64,000 nucleotides of DNA from Bradyrhizobium rifense (GTDB taxonomy: Bacteria; Pseudomonadota; Alphaproteobacteria; Rhizobiales; Xanthobacteraceae), in contig NZ_VSSS01000020.1 of the NCBI RefSeq assembly GCF_008123425.1, positions 61,962-125,961 of the forward strand. The letters run 5' to 3'. Position 1 is the stretch's first letter. The number at the start of each line of letters is the position of its first letter. Both the position numbers and the translations under genes were made by a program. This document shows positions 33,342-44,875 of the stretch, piece after piece. The notes beneath the pieces are model-generated. The model saw nothing but the letters and a program-made list of their open reading frames with translations, did not search any database and was not told the DNA's origin.

Positions 33342-34568
33342 ATGAGGATTAATTGGCTTTACACGACAGCGATGGCGTTGGTGATTGGCGCCGGTCCCGC
33401 CATTGCGCAATCGCCGGAAGGTTCGCAGAAGCGCGAGGAGAGCCCCCGCGCCCAGTCACCGGCGTCTCAGTCTAGGGAAATGGACCATCCGGCCGCCCAG
33501 TCGAAGGAGATGGATCGCGGCGGGGCGGCTGATCGCATCAAGGAGCACGCGCAGTCCGAGCCGAAGGGCGGCGCCCAGGACATGCAGCGCGGTGAGGCCC
33601 CGTCGCCGGCCGAGCGCAGCAAGGAGGCGCAGAAGCCGCAGGGCCGCGAGTCCAAGGAACCGACCCGGCAGAGCCAGGATCAGCCCAGCCGTGGCGAGCG
33701 CGCGCCCTCGAGCACGGCGCAGCAGAAGGACCTGCAGCAGGGCCGGGATACCAAGCCGGCTGCCGACCAGAAGCAACAGGCTGAGGAAAAGCTGCCGGGC
33801 CGCGAGGGTCAACCCAAGCAGGACCGCGCGCAGGACGCCACCAGGCCGGCCGATACGAAGCAGCAGCAGACCCAGCAGCAGATCGATCGCGATCGTAAGG
33901 AGCAACGCGATCTGGCCGCCCAACCCTCCAAGTCCTCGCCGCAGCAGAGCGCGCGGCCAGCCGACAACACACAGACCCAGAAGACCGGTCAGGCGCCGGA
34001 TCAATCAAACCACCAGACTTCCTCGGCCGCGGTCAACGACGACCAGCGCAGACAAGTCGTCGATCAGCTGCGGCGCGACAGGACTGCCACCAGCCAGAAT
34101 CTCAATGTCCAGGTCAATGTCGGCACGCGGTTGCCGCGGGACGTACAGGCGCGCCGGTTGCCGCCCGATATCGTGCGGATCATGCCGCAATACAAGGACT
34201 ACGAGTACACGGTGATCGACAACCGCGTTGCCATTATCGATCCGCGGCGGCGAGAGGTCGTCGATATTCTCGACGACGGACCGGGTTACAGCAGGGCCGC
34301 TTACGGCCGCGATCGTGTCGTCATCAGCGATGACACGCGCGTGCGGTTCAGAGAATTGGCGCGGAGCTCTTCGACGACGGTCGGCTCGACCTCGCCTTCG
34401 GCCGGCGGAGGCGGAACATCCGCGTCGAACTGTCTGTCGCTGCAGCCGGTGCCGGAAGAGCTGGCGCGCAACCATCCGGAGCTCGCCAACTACCGCTATC
34501 TCGCCATCGGCGACGAGGTGGTGCTGGTTGACCCGCAGCAGCAGAAGATCGTCCAGGTGATCGACTGA
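33342..34568 (+). CDS. Exported DUF1236-domain protein with long Gln/Lys/Glu-rich region
   Basis: A 408-aa exported protein. Signal peptide about residues 1-22 (ending PAIAQS). Residues about 25-225 are low complexity, rich in Q, K, E, R, P and S, with repeated AQS(K/R)EM and PADxKQQ-like phrases, and are probably disordered. A structured segment follows (about 245-320, VQVNVGTRLPRDVQARRLPPDI, then YKDYEYTVIDNRVAIIDPRRREVVDIL). The last third (about 370-408) holds a related motif, YRYLAIGDEVVLVDPQQQKIVQVID, so DUF1236-type beta units occur twice. The family is common in Bradyrhizobium; the function is unknown, probably envelope related. A near-perfect Fnr-type box lies upstream. Confidence 0.82.
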   Translation: MRINWLYTTAMALVIGAGPAIAQSPEGSQKREESPRAQSPASQSREMDHPAAQSKEMDRGGAADRIKEHAQSEPKGGAQDMQRGEAPSPAERSKEAQKPQGRESKEPTRQSQDQPSRGERAPSSTAQQKDLQQGRDTKPAADQKQQAEEKLPGREGQPKQDRAQDATRPADTKQQQTQQQIDRDRKEQRDLAAQPSKSSPQQSARPADNTQTQKTGQAPDQSNHQTSSAAVNDDQRRQVVDQLRRDRTATSQNLNVQVNVGTRLPRDVQARRLPPDIVRIMPQYKDYEYTVIDNRVAIIDPRRREVVDILDDGPGYSRAAYGRDRVVISDDTRVRFRELARSSSTTVGSTSPSAGGGGTSASNCLSLQPVPEELARNHPELANYRYLAIGDEVVLVDPQQQKIVQVID

Positions 34569-34583
34569 GGCTGGCCGTTCTCC

Positions 34584-34608
34584 CTCTTCCCGTTCTTCAC
34601 GGGGAGAG
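34584..34608 (+). terminator. Hairpin downstream of DUF1236 gene
   Basis: CTCTTCCCGT (34584-34593) and ACGGGGAGAG (34599-34608) pair over 10 bp with one G-T-type mismatch and a 5-nt loop, 15 nt after the stop. The sequence with the following GTCGGGGTGAGGG resembles a rhizobial intergenic hairpin family. There is no T-run. Confidence 0.5.
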
Positions 34609-36054
34609 GTCGGGGTGAGGGCTGCACGTTTCTGCGGCATACCGGTTTGAAGATACCCTGGTGGTTGACTTCGCCGACCGGCTTGCTGATGTTGACATAG
34701 ACGAAAATGGTCAATGGCTGATTCCTCTTGAGTTGCGCCGGCCCCAGTGCGGATCCTTTTGCGTCGGATTGAATTTGCGGACTTGGTTGTGGTTCAATGC
34801 CGCATGACGCCGATCCGCGCCAGCATCACCGGGCCGCCGCTCTCCCAGGATCAGCGCCTCCATGGCGGCTTGCCCGTCCGGCAGGGTAAGTTCCGCCTTG
34901 GGCAGCTTAGCGATGTACTCGGCGAAATCCCTGAGGATGATGAACGCCTACCAGCCAAGTGCCGATTGCAATTACCCCGGCCCAGCTCAGTGCCGGCAGA
35001 AAATCAGAGGCAACCCAAAGCGCCGAAGTCGCATACAAGGATGGTGGGTGCCGCTTGGGTGGCCTTTCGTGTTCGCTCGAAAAGATTCCCGATCGACCTC
35101 TCGTCTCTGACTCGTGAAAAACTTTCATCCGGCACAATCACCTTGAGAAACCCGTCCTTGTCCTTGGACCCAGGTGCCTTGGCTCCTCTCGCTCGTAGAT
35201 CGCTGCATCAGAGTTGGGGTCGATTGAACGCTGCGAGAACGCGGCGGAAATATTCAGTCAGCGAACGAGTACGAGCTGCCCACCGAATGCCCCTGCTCCG
35301 CCTCCGCCAGCGCTTTAGCAGCCGAAGTGAGCTGGTGTTCGACAAGCTCCCGAAATTAAGTCACGCCGTTTGTGCGATCAGTTGGCGCAACTAAGCTCGT
35401 GAATGGTGGGCTGAAGCCGCTTGCGGTCAGTTCCAGAGTCGCCAATGTGACGGGCAGCAGGCGCTTGCGGGGTTCAGGTAGAGGATCCTGTCAATTGTTT
35501 CGATCCGTGGTCAATGCGAGTGGCCTGAAAATGACCACGTCAAATCCGCGCCTTGCCGGGTGGAATTGCAGTTCCTGAAGATCGTGCAAGACGTAGAAGC
35601 TTCGCCCGCCCAGCCGTACGATGTGAGTATTCGGATCATTTTTTGCCCACTACCTGTATCGATCTTTCCTCTGATTGCGGTGACGGGCGCAATCCGGCGC
35701 AGTCCTCGAGAACGTCCACGCGACCAACATACCGGCGTGGATGATATGCGCCACTTTGGCCGGCCATCGACCAAGCCTCGAGCCGCAGCAGGCCATGGCA
35801 TCCGAGATGATTCCAATCCCAGCGCTGCGCAGTATTCCTCAAGGACCGAACGGGGCGGGAGCCGCATCCCGAGAGACTGGACGGACGCCTTATACGAACG
35901 CAACATCCAATTGTTGCAATCGTTCAATTAGTGCCGTGAACGCATAAATCGGCCGAGCCGACGGCTCGCGAAAGTCCGCTATGCCCGATAGCGATCAAAT
36001 TCCGCGACGCAGCGAAATGACGCGAGGGGTCATCAACGACATCAGAAGCTCGCC
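34609..36054. other. Decayed-gene region between DUF1236 gene and hybrid kinase
   Basis: About 1.45 kb with no intact gene but several recognisable fragments on the minus strand. MTIFVYVNISKPVGEVNHQGIF (start at 34714) is like the beginning of a small rhizobial protein. An AI-2E permease piece and a second frameshifted piece (34801-35026) are listed separately. A coding-like stretch, DGFLKVIVPDESFSRVRDE, lies near 35080-35140. Frames are short and broken throughout, typical of relic DNA. Confidence 0.5.
34801..35026 (-). pseudogene. Joined fragments: AI-2E permease piece and a hypothetical protein tail
   Basis: Reading leftwards from 35026: SALWVASDFLPALSWAGVIA, then IGTWLV. It closely resembles the N-terminal membrane segment of the intact AI-2E family permease at 51832-52962 (ALWVARDFLVAMIWAGVIAITTW). 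Immediately after, in another frame, comes LRDFAEYIAKLPKAELTLPD, then GQAAMEALILGE and, after a one-base shift, GGPVMLARIGVMRH and a stop. I recall the latter as the end of a small rhizobial hypothetical protein. Two unrelated gene pieces have thus been joined and broken. Confidence 0.5.
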
Positions 36055-38922
36055 CTATTTTAGTGCGGCGCCGATCGCGTTAACTAGGTCGTCTTCCGTG
36101 AACGGCTTCAAAATAATTCGCAAGTCGTTTAACTCATTCAGGACGGCGCGATCCATATAGCCGGTGATAAGGATGACTGGCAAAGTTGGCTGCATCGCAC
36201 GGATCGCTTTCGCAAGCTCGCCGCCGCTCATTTCCGGCATGGCAAAATCCGCGAGAACGAGATCTATTTCCTGATTGCTTGCGAGCATGCGAAGCGCTTC
36301 GCTGCCGCTCTCCACCGACACCGTTGCATATCCGAGAACATCGAGCATCCTAACCATGGACCTCAGGACGGCCTTTTCGTCATCTACGACCAGAACACGA
36401 AATCTCTTGGTGGCCTGCAGACGCTTGCTCGCATCAACGGTGTCCGCATGGTGATCAGCATTGTCGCCCCCCGCGCGAGGCAAGAAGACCTTCACCGCAG
36501 TGCCCTGATCGAGGCGAGTCTCAATACGCACGCCACCACCGGACTGTTTGGCAAAACCGAAGACTTGCGCCAATCCGAGGCCCCAGCCCTTTCCTGGTTC
36601 TTTCGTCGTGTAGAAAGGCTCGAACGCATGCAGCAGGACATCGTCTGGGATACCGGTGCCGGTATCCTTGACGGCGAGAACCACGTAGTCTCCCGGCGAC
36701 GGCTCTTCCGGCCGGAAGGACTCGCTTTCGATGACGGTGTTGAACGTCTCGATGGTGAGCGTGCCGCCCGGCTGCATCGCGTCCCTGCCGTTGATGGCGA
36801 GATTGAGAACGATCATCTCGATTTGGTTTGGATCCACCAGAGCGGGCCAGAGATCCGGTGCAAATATCGTTTTGAGGTGCACCGTCCCGCCCAAGGTGGC
36901 GCCGAGCAGATCGCCGATTCCGGCGATCTTGCTGTTTAGATCGACCTCGTCGGGCGCAAGTTGCTGTTTCCGCGAAAAGGCGAGGAGTTGCGCAACGAGC
37001 TTCCTGCCCTGGTCAGCAGCGGTCCGGATGAGTTCGACGCCTTCCCAGTCGTCAGGGCGTTCCATTGTGCGAGCGAGCAGACGCGCATTGGTGAGTACGA
37101 CTGCGAGTAGGTTGTTGAAATCGTGCGCCACGCCTGACGTGATCTGCCCGATCGCATCGAGCCGCTGCAGCTGCTGGACCTCGATTTCGGCAAACTTACG
37201 TTTCTCCATTTGAGAGCGGAGCTGCCGGTTGGCCTCCTCCAGTTCGCGCCTCCGTTCTTCAATGCGGCGCTCGAGCCTTTCTTCAATACGTTTGCGCTCG
37301 GTGACCTCCAGGGCGATACCGAAAAACGCAACTGGCGCCTCGTTCTCGAAATTGGTCCGCCCGCGCGTCGCGATCCAGCGTTCCACGCCGTCCGTATTTC
37401 CGATGACCCGGTACTCGATATCGTAGACCCCATCGCCGCGCGGGTCGACGCACCGCTGGATCGCAGCCTCGACACGTGCAAGATCGTCTGGATGCACGCC
37501 GGCCCTCCACACCTCGTAATCGACAGGCGCGCCTGCAGCCAGGCCCCACATTGCGCGCAACGTGTCGTCCCACTGCAACTCATTGGTTTGCGGGTTCCAA
37601 GCATAGCGGCCGAGCCGCGCGAGATCGACGGCCGCCTGCAGCCGTGCTTCGCTCTCGCGCAGACGCGCCTCGGTATACTTCTCCTCTGTGATCTCGCGTA
37701 TGGCACCGATGAACCCGACAGGCTGTCGGCCTTCAAAGAAATTTTGGGCATGGGTAGAGACCCAACGTTCTATGCCATCCTCGATTCCCTGCACACGGTA
37801 CTCGGCCACGAAAACGCCATCGCTATCGGGGTCGAGTGAGGCCTCCCACGCCGCTGCGACCTGAGCCTGGTCGTCACGGTGTATGGCCGCGAAAGCCATC
37901 GGCGCGTCGACGGTGGTGTCAGCGGGTAATCCCCACATTGCCTTAAGGCGTGCATCCCAGTCGAGAGCGCCGGTCCTAGGGTCGCCAGAATAAGGCGATA
38001 AGCCGATTAGTTCGACTGCCGCCTTTAGCCGCGCTTCGCTGGCCCGCAGCAACGCTTCTGCTTGTTTACGCCGATCGATGTCTCGGAACGCAACAGAAAC
38101 GCCGGTCGAGGTTGGATAAATGTCGACCTCGAACCAATGCCCAATCAAAGGCGAGGCGCTCTCGAAATGCTGGGCCGTGCCTGTCTCGAGTGCGCGCCGC
38201 TGCGCCTCATAGTCCGGCGTGCCGACAGCGTTCGGGAACGCTGAGAGAAACGGGACGCCTATCAAATCGTCGGGCTTCTTGTCCCAAGTCTCGAGTGCCT
38301 TGCGGCTTGCGTAAAGAAAACGATGATTCTGATCAAGCGCATAAAAGGCCTCGCCGATCCCTTCGAGTACCTCGCGCAGTCTGGCTTCGCTCTTGCGCAA
38401 GGCCCGTTCGGTCTGGTCCCGCTCCGCCTTTTCCTTTACGGCGTTGGTGGTTTCGAAAGCAGTGGCCAGATTGGCGACGACCGCGCCCGTCTCGTCGCGG
38501 ATGGGCGTAAAATACGACGTGAAAAACGCTTCCTCAGGACCGCCGTTGCGCAGGAGCGTCCAGGGATGGTCTTCCAGCGTAACGGTCTCGCCCGCGAAAA
38601 CACGGCGGTGGATCGCCGCTTCAGCCGCCTCCCATACCCCACCCCAGACTTCGCGCCCCGGTCGACCGAAGGCACGAGGATGCTTCGTCCCCATGAACGC
38701 CCGATGGACCTCATTGTAGATTAGGATGCGCTTGGGACCCCAGATCAGATTCATCGCGAGTGGCGATGCCATCATGAGGTCAATGGTGGTCTTGAGGCTC
38801 TGGGGCCAACTGGCAATCGGCCCAAGCGGAGTCTTCTCCCAATCGAACGCGCGAACGCGCGAACCCATCTCGCCGCCGCTGGACGGCCAAGCTGATCGTC
38901 CTAGGTGAAGGTCCTTGCTCAC
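36055..38922 (-). CDS. Hybrid sensor histidine kinase/response regulator with four PAS-type domains
   Basis: A 955-aa soluble hybrid kinase. Four PAS-type units are seen: about 20-160 (FDWEKTPLGPIASWPQSLK; the type often preceding PAS in such kinases), about 185-300 (EGIGEAFYALDQNHRFLYAS), about 310-430 and about 435-560 (both with PAC-like ends). A coiled coil leads to HisKA, GQITSGVAHDFNNLLAVVLTNA (phospho-His in AHDFNN). HATPase has NLAINGRDAM, DTGTGIP and GWGLGLAQV. The C-terminal receiver (about 840-955) has VVDDEKAVLRSM and Asp in VLADFAMPEMSG. Start: GTG at 38922 with AAAGG upstream is preferred to a TTG at 38988; ATG at 38868 is also possible. Signal and output are unknown; no adjacent regulator gene. 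Confidence 0.9.
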   Translation of the reverse strand: MSKDLHLGRSAWPSSGGEMGSRVRAFDWEKTPLGPIASWPQSLKTTIDLMMASPLAMNLIWGPKRILIYNEVHRAFMGTKHPRAFGRPGREVWGGVWEAAEAAIHRRVFAGETVTLEDHPWTLLRNGGPEEAFFTSYFTPIRDETGAVVANLATAFETTNAVKEKAERDQTERALRKSEARLREVLEGIGEAFYALDQNHRFLYASRKALETWDKKPDDLIGVPFLSAFPNAVGTPDYEAQRRALETGTAQHFESASPLIGHWFEVDIYPTSTGVSVAFRDIDRRKQAEALLRASEARLKAAVELIGLSPYSGDPRTGALDWDARLKAMWGLPADTTVDAPMAFAAIHRDDQAQVAAAWEASLDPDSDGVFVAEYRVQGIEDGIERWVSTHAQNFFEGRQPVGFIGAIREITEEKYTEARLRESEARLQAAVDLARLGRYAWNPQTNELQWDDTLRAMWGLAAGAPVDYEVWRAGVHPDDLARVEAAIQRCVDPRGDGVYDIEYRVIGNTDGVERWIATRGRTNFENEAPVAFFGIALEVTERKRIEERLERRIEERRRELEEANRQLRSQMEKRKFAEIEVQQLQRLDAIGQITSGVAHDFNNLLAVVLTNARLLARTMERPDDWEGVELIRTAADQGRKLVAQLLAFSRKQQLAPDEVDLNSKIAGIGDLLGATLGGTVHLKTIFAPDLWPALVDPNQIEMIVLNLAINGRDAMQPGGTLTIETFNTVIESESFRPEEPSPGDYVVLAVKDTGTGIPDDVLLHAFEPFYTTKEPGKGWGLGLAQVFGFAKQSGGGVRIETRLDQGTAVKVFLPRAGGDNADHHADTVDASKRLQATKRFRVLVVDDEKAVLRSMVRMLDVLGYATVSVESGSEALRMLASNQEIDLVLADFAMPEMSGGELAKAIRAMQPTLPVILITGYMDRAVLNELNDLRIILKPFTEDDLVNAIGAALK

Positions 38923-39063
38923 TGGGCCTTTCACGGGCTGGGGAACAGGCCACCAATGTCCTGAAGTACGATAGATTAGCCCAGGCAATCAAGCATCAAA
39001 AAGTACCTTCATGCAGGTGGGTTGGCTTGGTGCCCCTTAATTATGGGTCGCTCTTGAGGAGGT

Positions 39064-39240
39064 CTCACGAGCAAGATACACGCGGGGGTGGACACCAACG
39101 GGCTACCGGTCCATCTCGCGCTCACGCCCGGTGAGGCGCATGATAACTGGCTGTGTTCGGTTCTCCTCAGCGCCTTGCTCCACCAGAACGTGTTCATGGC
39201 CGCGCCGCAATGGCGCGGCCTCAAAAACGTACTTCTGTGA
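39064..39240 (+). pseudogene. Transposase fragment (IS5-family, IS427/IS1031-like)
   Basis: The plus strand encodes LTSKIHAGVDTNGLPVHLAL, then TPGEAHDN. This is the conserved start of the DDE domain in small IS5-family transposases, where (T/S)KIHA-x-VD-x-x-G-x-P is typical. The frame then turns to unrelated sequence and stops at 39240. Neither the first catalytic region nor the rest of the gene is present. It is a relic beside the 3' side of the ClpB gene and suggests past insertion-sequence activity at this boundary. Confidence 0.65.
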
Positions 39241-39473
39241 TGACCGGGGTGCTCGAGACGATAGTCGACTTGGCGGCTGGCGGAAATCGCTTATCGTCGC
39301 AAAGCCGGCCACCGCACGCGGATGATAGTTGCTCGCCGATTTGCCGAACCAATTGTTTGTGCGTTCTTAGTTCCTAAGCGCAATAGTTCACCGACCGTTC
39401 AGCGGGCTTGTGAACATAACAGGGCGGCCATGCCGAGCGGTCCCTGGAGGGAGGATGCTGTTCCGGCGGGCTA

Positions 39474-39500
39474 GGAACCCGGGCACCCTCCCCGGGTTCC
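39474..39500. terminator. Perfect 10-bp hairpin between IS relic and clpB
   Basis: GGAACCCGGG (39474-39483) and CCCGGGTTCC (39491-39500) pair perfectly around a 7-nt loop. It lies 117 bp beyond the clpB stop on the side where clpB transcription ends. No T-run follows on either strand, so it may be a terminator or an insertion-sequence end remnant. Confidence 0.4.
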
Positions 39501-39616
39501 GCCTCTACCCCACATCTACACTCGCTTCTATCCTGGTGGGATACTTCAGCTTAATCGTCCGCACACATGGCTGGCCGGCTATGAGGCGTCGTTGATCAGC
39601 ACGACGTCATTCCCCT

Positions 39617-42256
<2,640 letters not shown>

Positions 42257-42333
42257 CGGTTTGCTTCCTTCAGCCCGCCGCTCAAGCCCGAAGGCACTCC
42301 CTAATATCATTATTGAGTTTCCGCCCGGCCGCG

Positions 42334-42347
42334 TTGATATCGGTCAA
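42334..42347. promoter_or_regulatory. Perfect Crp/Fnr-type palindrome upstream of clpB
   Basis: TTGATATCGGTCAA matches TTGAYN4RTCAA and is centred 84 bp upstream of the clpB ATG. A weaker one-mismatch site (CTGACGTCAATCAA, 42711-42724) lies further off with no obvious target gene. Confidence 0.7.
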
Positions 42348-43204
42348 CGGCCGGTGGTCGTCGACCTCATTTGGTATAGCCGGGTCCCCCCCCCCGCCGC
42401 AGCGGTGCCGCTCTCCGACGGCTACCAGCCAGGTCAGTATCTCTAGCTCGGCGCGCCGGTTGAATGAGGGAATTGCATCCGATTGTGTGGAGACCTTTAC
42501 GCTCCACGTCCTGTTTTTCGATCGTCCAGGCCGGACCCACAGCGCGTTGACCTCCATGACCCTTCCCGAAAGCTTTGCCTGTTACACGGTCGGCGGCGGG
42601 GCCGTAGTAGTACAGCCTGCATACCGTGCTTGCGGGCGCACGATCCGCATCGCGATGTGCTGCACCGGGCGGCCGACAATGATATTGGCCGCTGAAGACC
42701 CTCAAGAAAGCTGACGTCAATCAAGGTGCTCGCGATGCGGCAGCCCCTAGATTTCCGTAAATGATGGATTTTGCGCTGTCGCAACCAAGGAGACCCGGTC
42801 GAACGCTGGTTGTCATTACCGAGCGGCGCAATGGTCGCGCCTAGAACAGTCTGGACATGGACCCGTCCAAGGACGTCCAAGGGCTGATCTCGCGGCCGCG
42901 CTCGGCATCGGGCTGTTGATCGGTCTCGAACGGGGCTGGCGACGACGTTAAGCGAGCGCTGGCTGTCCATGGCATGCCTCACAACTGATATCCTGAGCAC
43001 GTCAGGTGCGGCGGTGGCCATTCTCGGCGCCGTACTGTCAGCAAAATCGCTATCTGGTCGGAGTAGTTGCGCTGTGGTGACCTTTGTCTTCGCTGCCTGA
43101 ACGGCGGTTGATTGCCAAGGCCGAAGATTGCCGCTCGCTGGCACCGCCAAATCGAAGATGCTCGGTCATTGCAGATGACAATGCTATCGAACAAGGAGAA
43201 GTCG
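42348..43204. other. Intergenic region with gene relics, upstream of clpB and HAD gene
   Basis: About 860 bp with no intact gene. A frame at 42480-42714 (CVETFTLHVLFFDRPGRTHS) is open but unlike anything I know. A relic of a DUF4010/MgtC-like membrane protein lies at 42883-42951 and weak traces continue to about 43100. AAGGAG at 43190-43195 is the ribosome binding site of the HAD gene. Confidence 0.4.
42883..42951 (+). pseudogene. Relic of MgtC/DUF4010-type membrane protein gene
   Basis: The plus-strand segment ADLAAALGIGLLIGLERGWRR ends in a stop after one more codon. The GIGLLIGLERGW motif marks the first helix of MgtC/SapB and DUF4010 membrane proteins. The remainder of such a gene (over 150 codons) is missing, though the following 150 bp have possible shifted fragments (SGAAVAILGAVL-like). 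It is therefore a relic. Confidence 0.4.
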
Positions 43205-43879
43205 ATGCGTATCGAGCCCGTCTTTATATTTGACCTTGATGGAACGCTGGTGGACAGCGTGTACCAACACGTCCTTGCCTGGAAGCGCGCGCTTGACGCT
43301 GAAGGTATTGAGCTATCGGTCTGGCGCATCCATCGCAAGATCGGCATGAGCGGCGGCTTGTTCACCGACCAGCTTCTGCGCGAGACCGGGTTCGAGATTA
43401 GCGATGAGCGCGCGGAACGGCTGCGCGAGGGCCACGCCGCCGCGTACCGTCAGCAGGCCAGATATATCCGGCCTCTGCCGGGAGCGCGAGAATTGCTGTC
43501 GTGGTTGTCGGAGGCCGAAATTCCGTGGACGATTGCGACCAGCGGCCGCATGGAAACCGCAGCTGTCAATTTGGCCGCGCTCGGCGTCGATCCAGACAGG
43601 ATCCCGGTGGTGACGCGCGATCAGGTCAAATATGCCAAACCCGATCCGGACCTGTTTCTCGCGGCCGCCGCCCGACTGGAAGCACCTATCGAAACAGCAG
43701 TGGTTGTCGGTGATAGTGTCTGGGACATGCTGGCAGCAATGCGATGCCGGGCCCTGGGTGTCGGTCTTTTGAGCGGTGGCTATGGGCAAGACGAGTTGAG
43801 GCAATCCGGTGCAATCCGCGTTTACGATGATCCGGCCGATCTGTTGAGGCATGTCGACGAGGTTGGAGGCCGTCGATGA
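43205..43879 (+). CDS. HAD-superfamily hydrolase (subfamily IA phosphatase)
   Basis: A 224-aa HAD phosphatase. Motif I is FDLDGTLVDS (nucleophile Asp about residue 10), motif II ATSGR (about 115), motif III Lys in KYAKPDPDLFLAA, and motif IV VVVGDSVWDMLAA. A helical C1 cap lies between motifs I and II. This is the phosphoglycolate phosphatase/beta-phosphoglucomutase branch, but the substrate is unknown. The ATG at 43205 has AAGGAG about 9 nt upstream and is preferred to an in-frame start at 43112. It is a lone plus-strand gene in the stress-gene region; house-cleaning of damaged sugar phosphates is a plausible role, unproven. Confidence 0.88.
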   Translation: MRIEPVFIFDLDGTLVDSVYQHVLAWKRALDAEGIELSVWRIHRKIGMSGGLFTDQLLRETGFEISDERAERLREGHAAAYRQQARYIRPLPGARELLSWLSEAEIPWTIATSGRMETAAVNLAALGVDPDRIPVVTRDQVKYAKPDPDLFLAAAARLEAPIETAVVVGDSVWDMLAAMRCRALGVGLLSGGYGQDELRQSGAIRVYDDPADLLRHVDEVGGRR

Positions 43880-44077
43880 CGCCTGCACGCGCAGCCACGC
43901 GGCCACGTTCAAGATACCTCACGCACCTTCCTGGCATAGCCGCGGAACCTCTAACCACGTCACCTCCTCCGACCTGCTCACGAGCAGCGGCCACCGGCCC
44001 GCGGCAGCCTGAACGGACCGGACTTCTCGCATTGAATTCTCTATTGCAGCGCTCTTGGGAGCCGTAATTGTTGCCGC

Positions 44078-44602
44078 CTACTCCCAGAGCCAAGTCAGGG
44101 CCTCCGATCCGAATTTGCCAATTTGCAGCACGACGGCTGCCCACAGGAATGCCGAAGCGAAATTGGCGACCTGAAAGGGCCAATAGGGCATGGCGAAGAT
44201 GCCGGCGACAAGTGGAACGACTGCGCGCAATGGGCCGAAGAAGCGACCGATGAAGACGCCGGACACGCCCCATTTCTTTACGAAGGACTCCCCCTTCGAA
44301 ATGAGATGCGGATGCCGGGAGAAAGGCCACCTGTGGTAGATGGCCTTCCCCAGTTTCAAGCCGATCCAGTAGGATACCCAATCGCCGAGGCCCGCGCCCA
44401 TCGAGGCGGCGACCCAGATCGGCCAGAACTTGATCTCGCTCACGCCGACCAGCCCGCCAATCGCGATCAACGCAGCCCAAGCCGGAACCAACATCGAGAT
44501 GAATGCCAGCGACTCACCGAAAGCGAGCGCGAAAACAATCGGCGGTGCCCAGGCCTCGTTCTGACGCACGAAGTCGATGATTTGCTGTGCGTAAGATTCC
44601 AT
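44078..44602 (-). CDS. DedA family inner-membrane protein
   Basis: A 174-aa polytopic protein of the DedA/SNARE-associated (VTT) family. Helices and signature segments are visible: FALAFGESLAFISMLVPAWAALIAIG (about 17-42), GAGLGDWVSYWIG (about 60-72), GVSGVFIGRFFGPLRAVVPLVAG (the conserved F/G-R-x-x-P-x-R box) and a final helix. DedA proteins move lipid carriers or phospholipids across the membrane and support proton-motive-force homeostasis and envelope stress tolerance. The start is chosen at 44602 (MESYAQQIIDFV), where homologs begin; ATGs at 44608 and 44614 are also in frame. Confidence 0.9.
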   Translation of the reverse strand: MESYAQQIIDFVRQNEAWAPPIVFALAFGESLAFISMLVPAWAALIAIGGLVGVSEIKFWPIWVAASMGAGLGDWVSYWIGLKLGKAIYHRWPFSRHPHLISKGESFVKKWGVSGVFIGRFFGPLRAVVPLVAGIFAMPYWPFQVANFASAFLWAAVVLQIGKFGSEALTWLWE

Positions 44603-44875
44603 CGGCATTCGCATCAACCAAGCATCTACAGAATTATGAGAAGGTGTTAATGGGATAGCAGTTATCAAGACTGACAAATAGCTCCGCATGCGGTCGCCCT
44701 CGCTTTGTGCGACTTGGCTGAACTCGCTGTCGAGTAGTCGGTAACTTGGTCTCGACGTTCCTGACGTTAGCGGCCTGCGAGAACTCCGTCTCTAGAAGTT
44801 TCGCGTCCAGGCTTCACGCAGCGGCTCCGAAACGGTAGTTCAACCGATCCCTTGCCCCCTCTTGGCGGATCGAGT

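Noticed and set aside
42313..42714. 133-aa plus-strand frame upstream of clpB
   Set aside because: It begins across the Fnr-type palindrome, has no ribosome binding site and no recognisable family.
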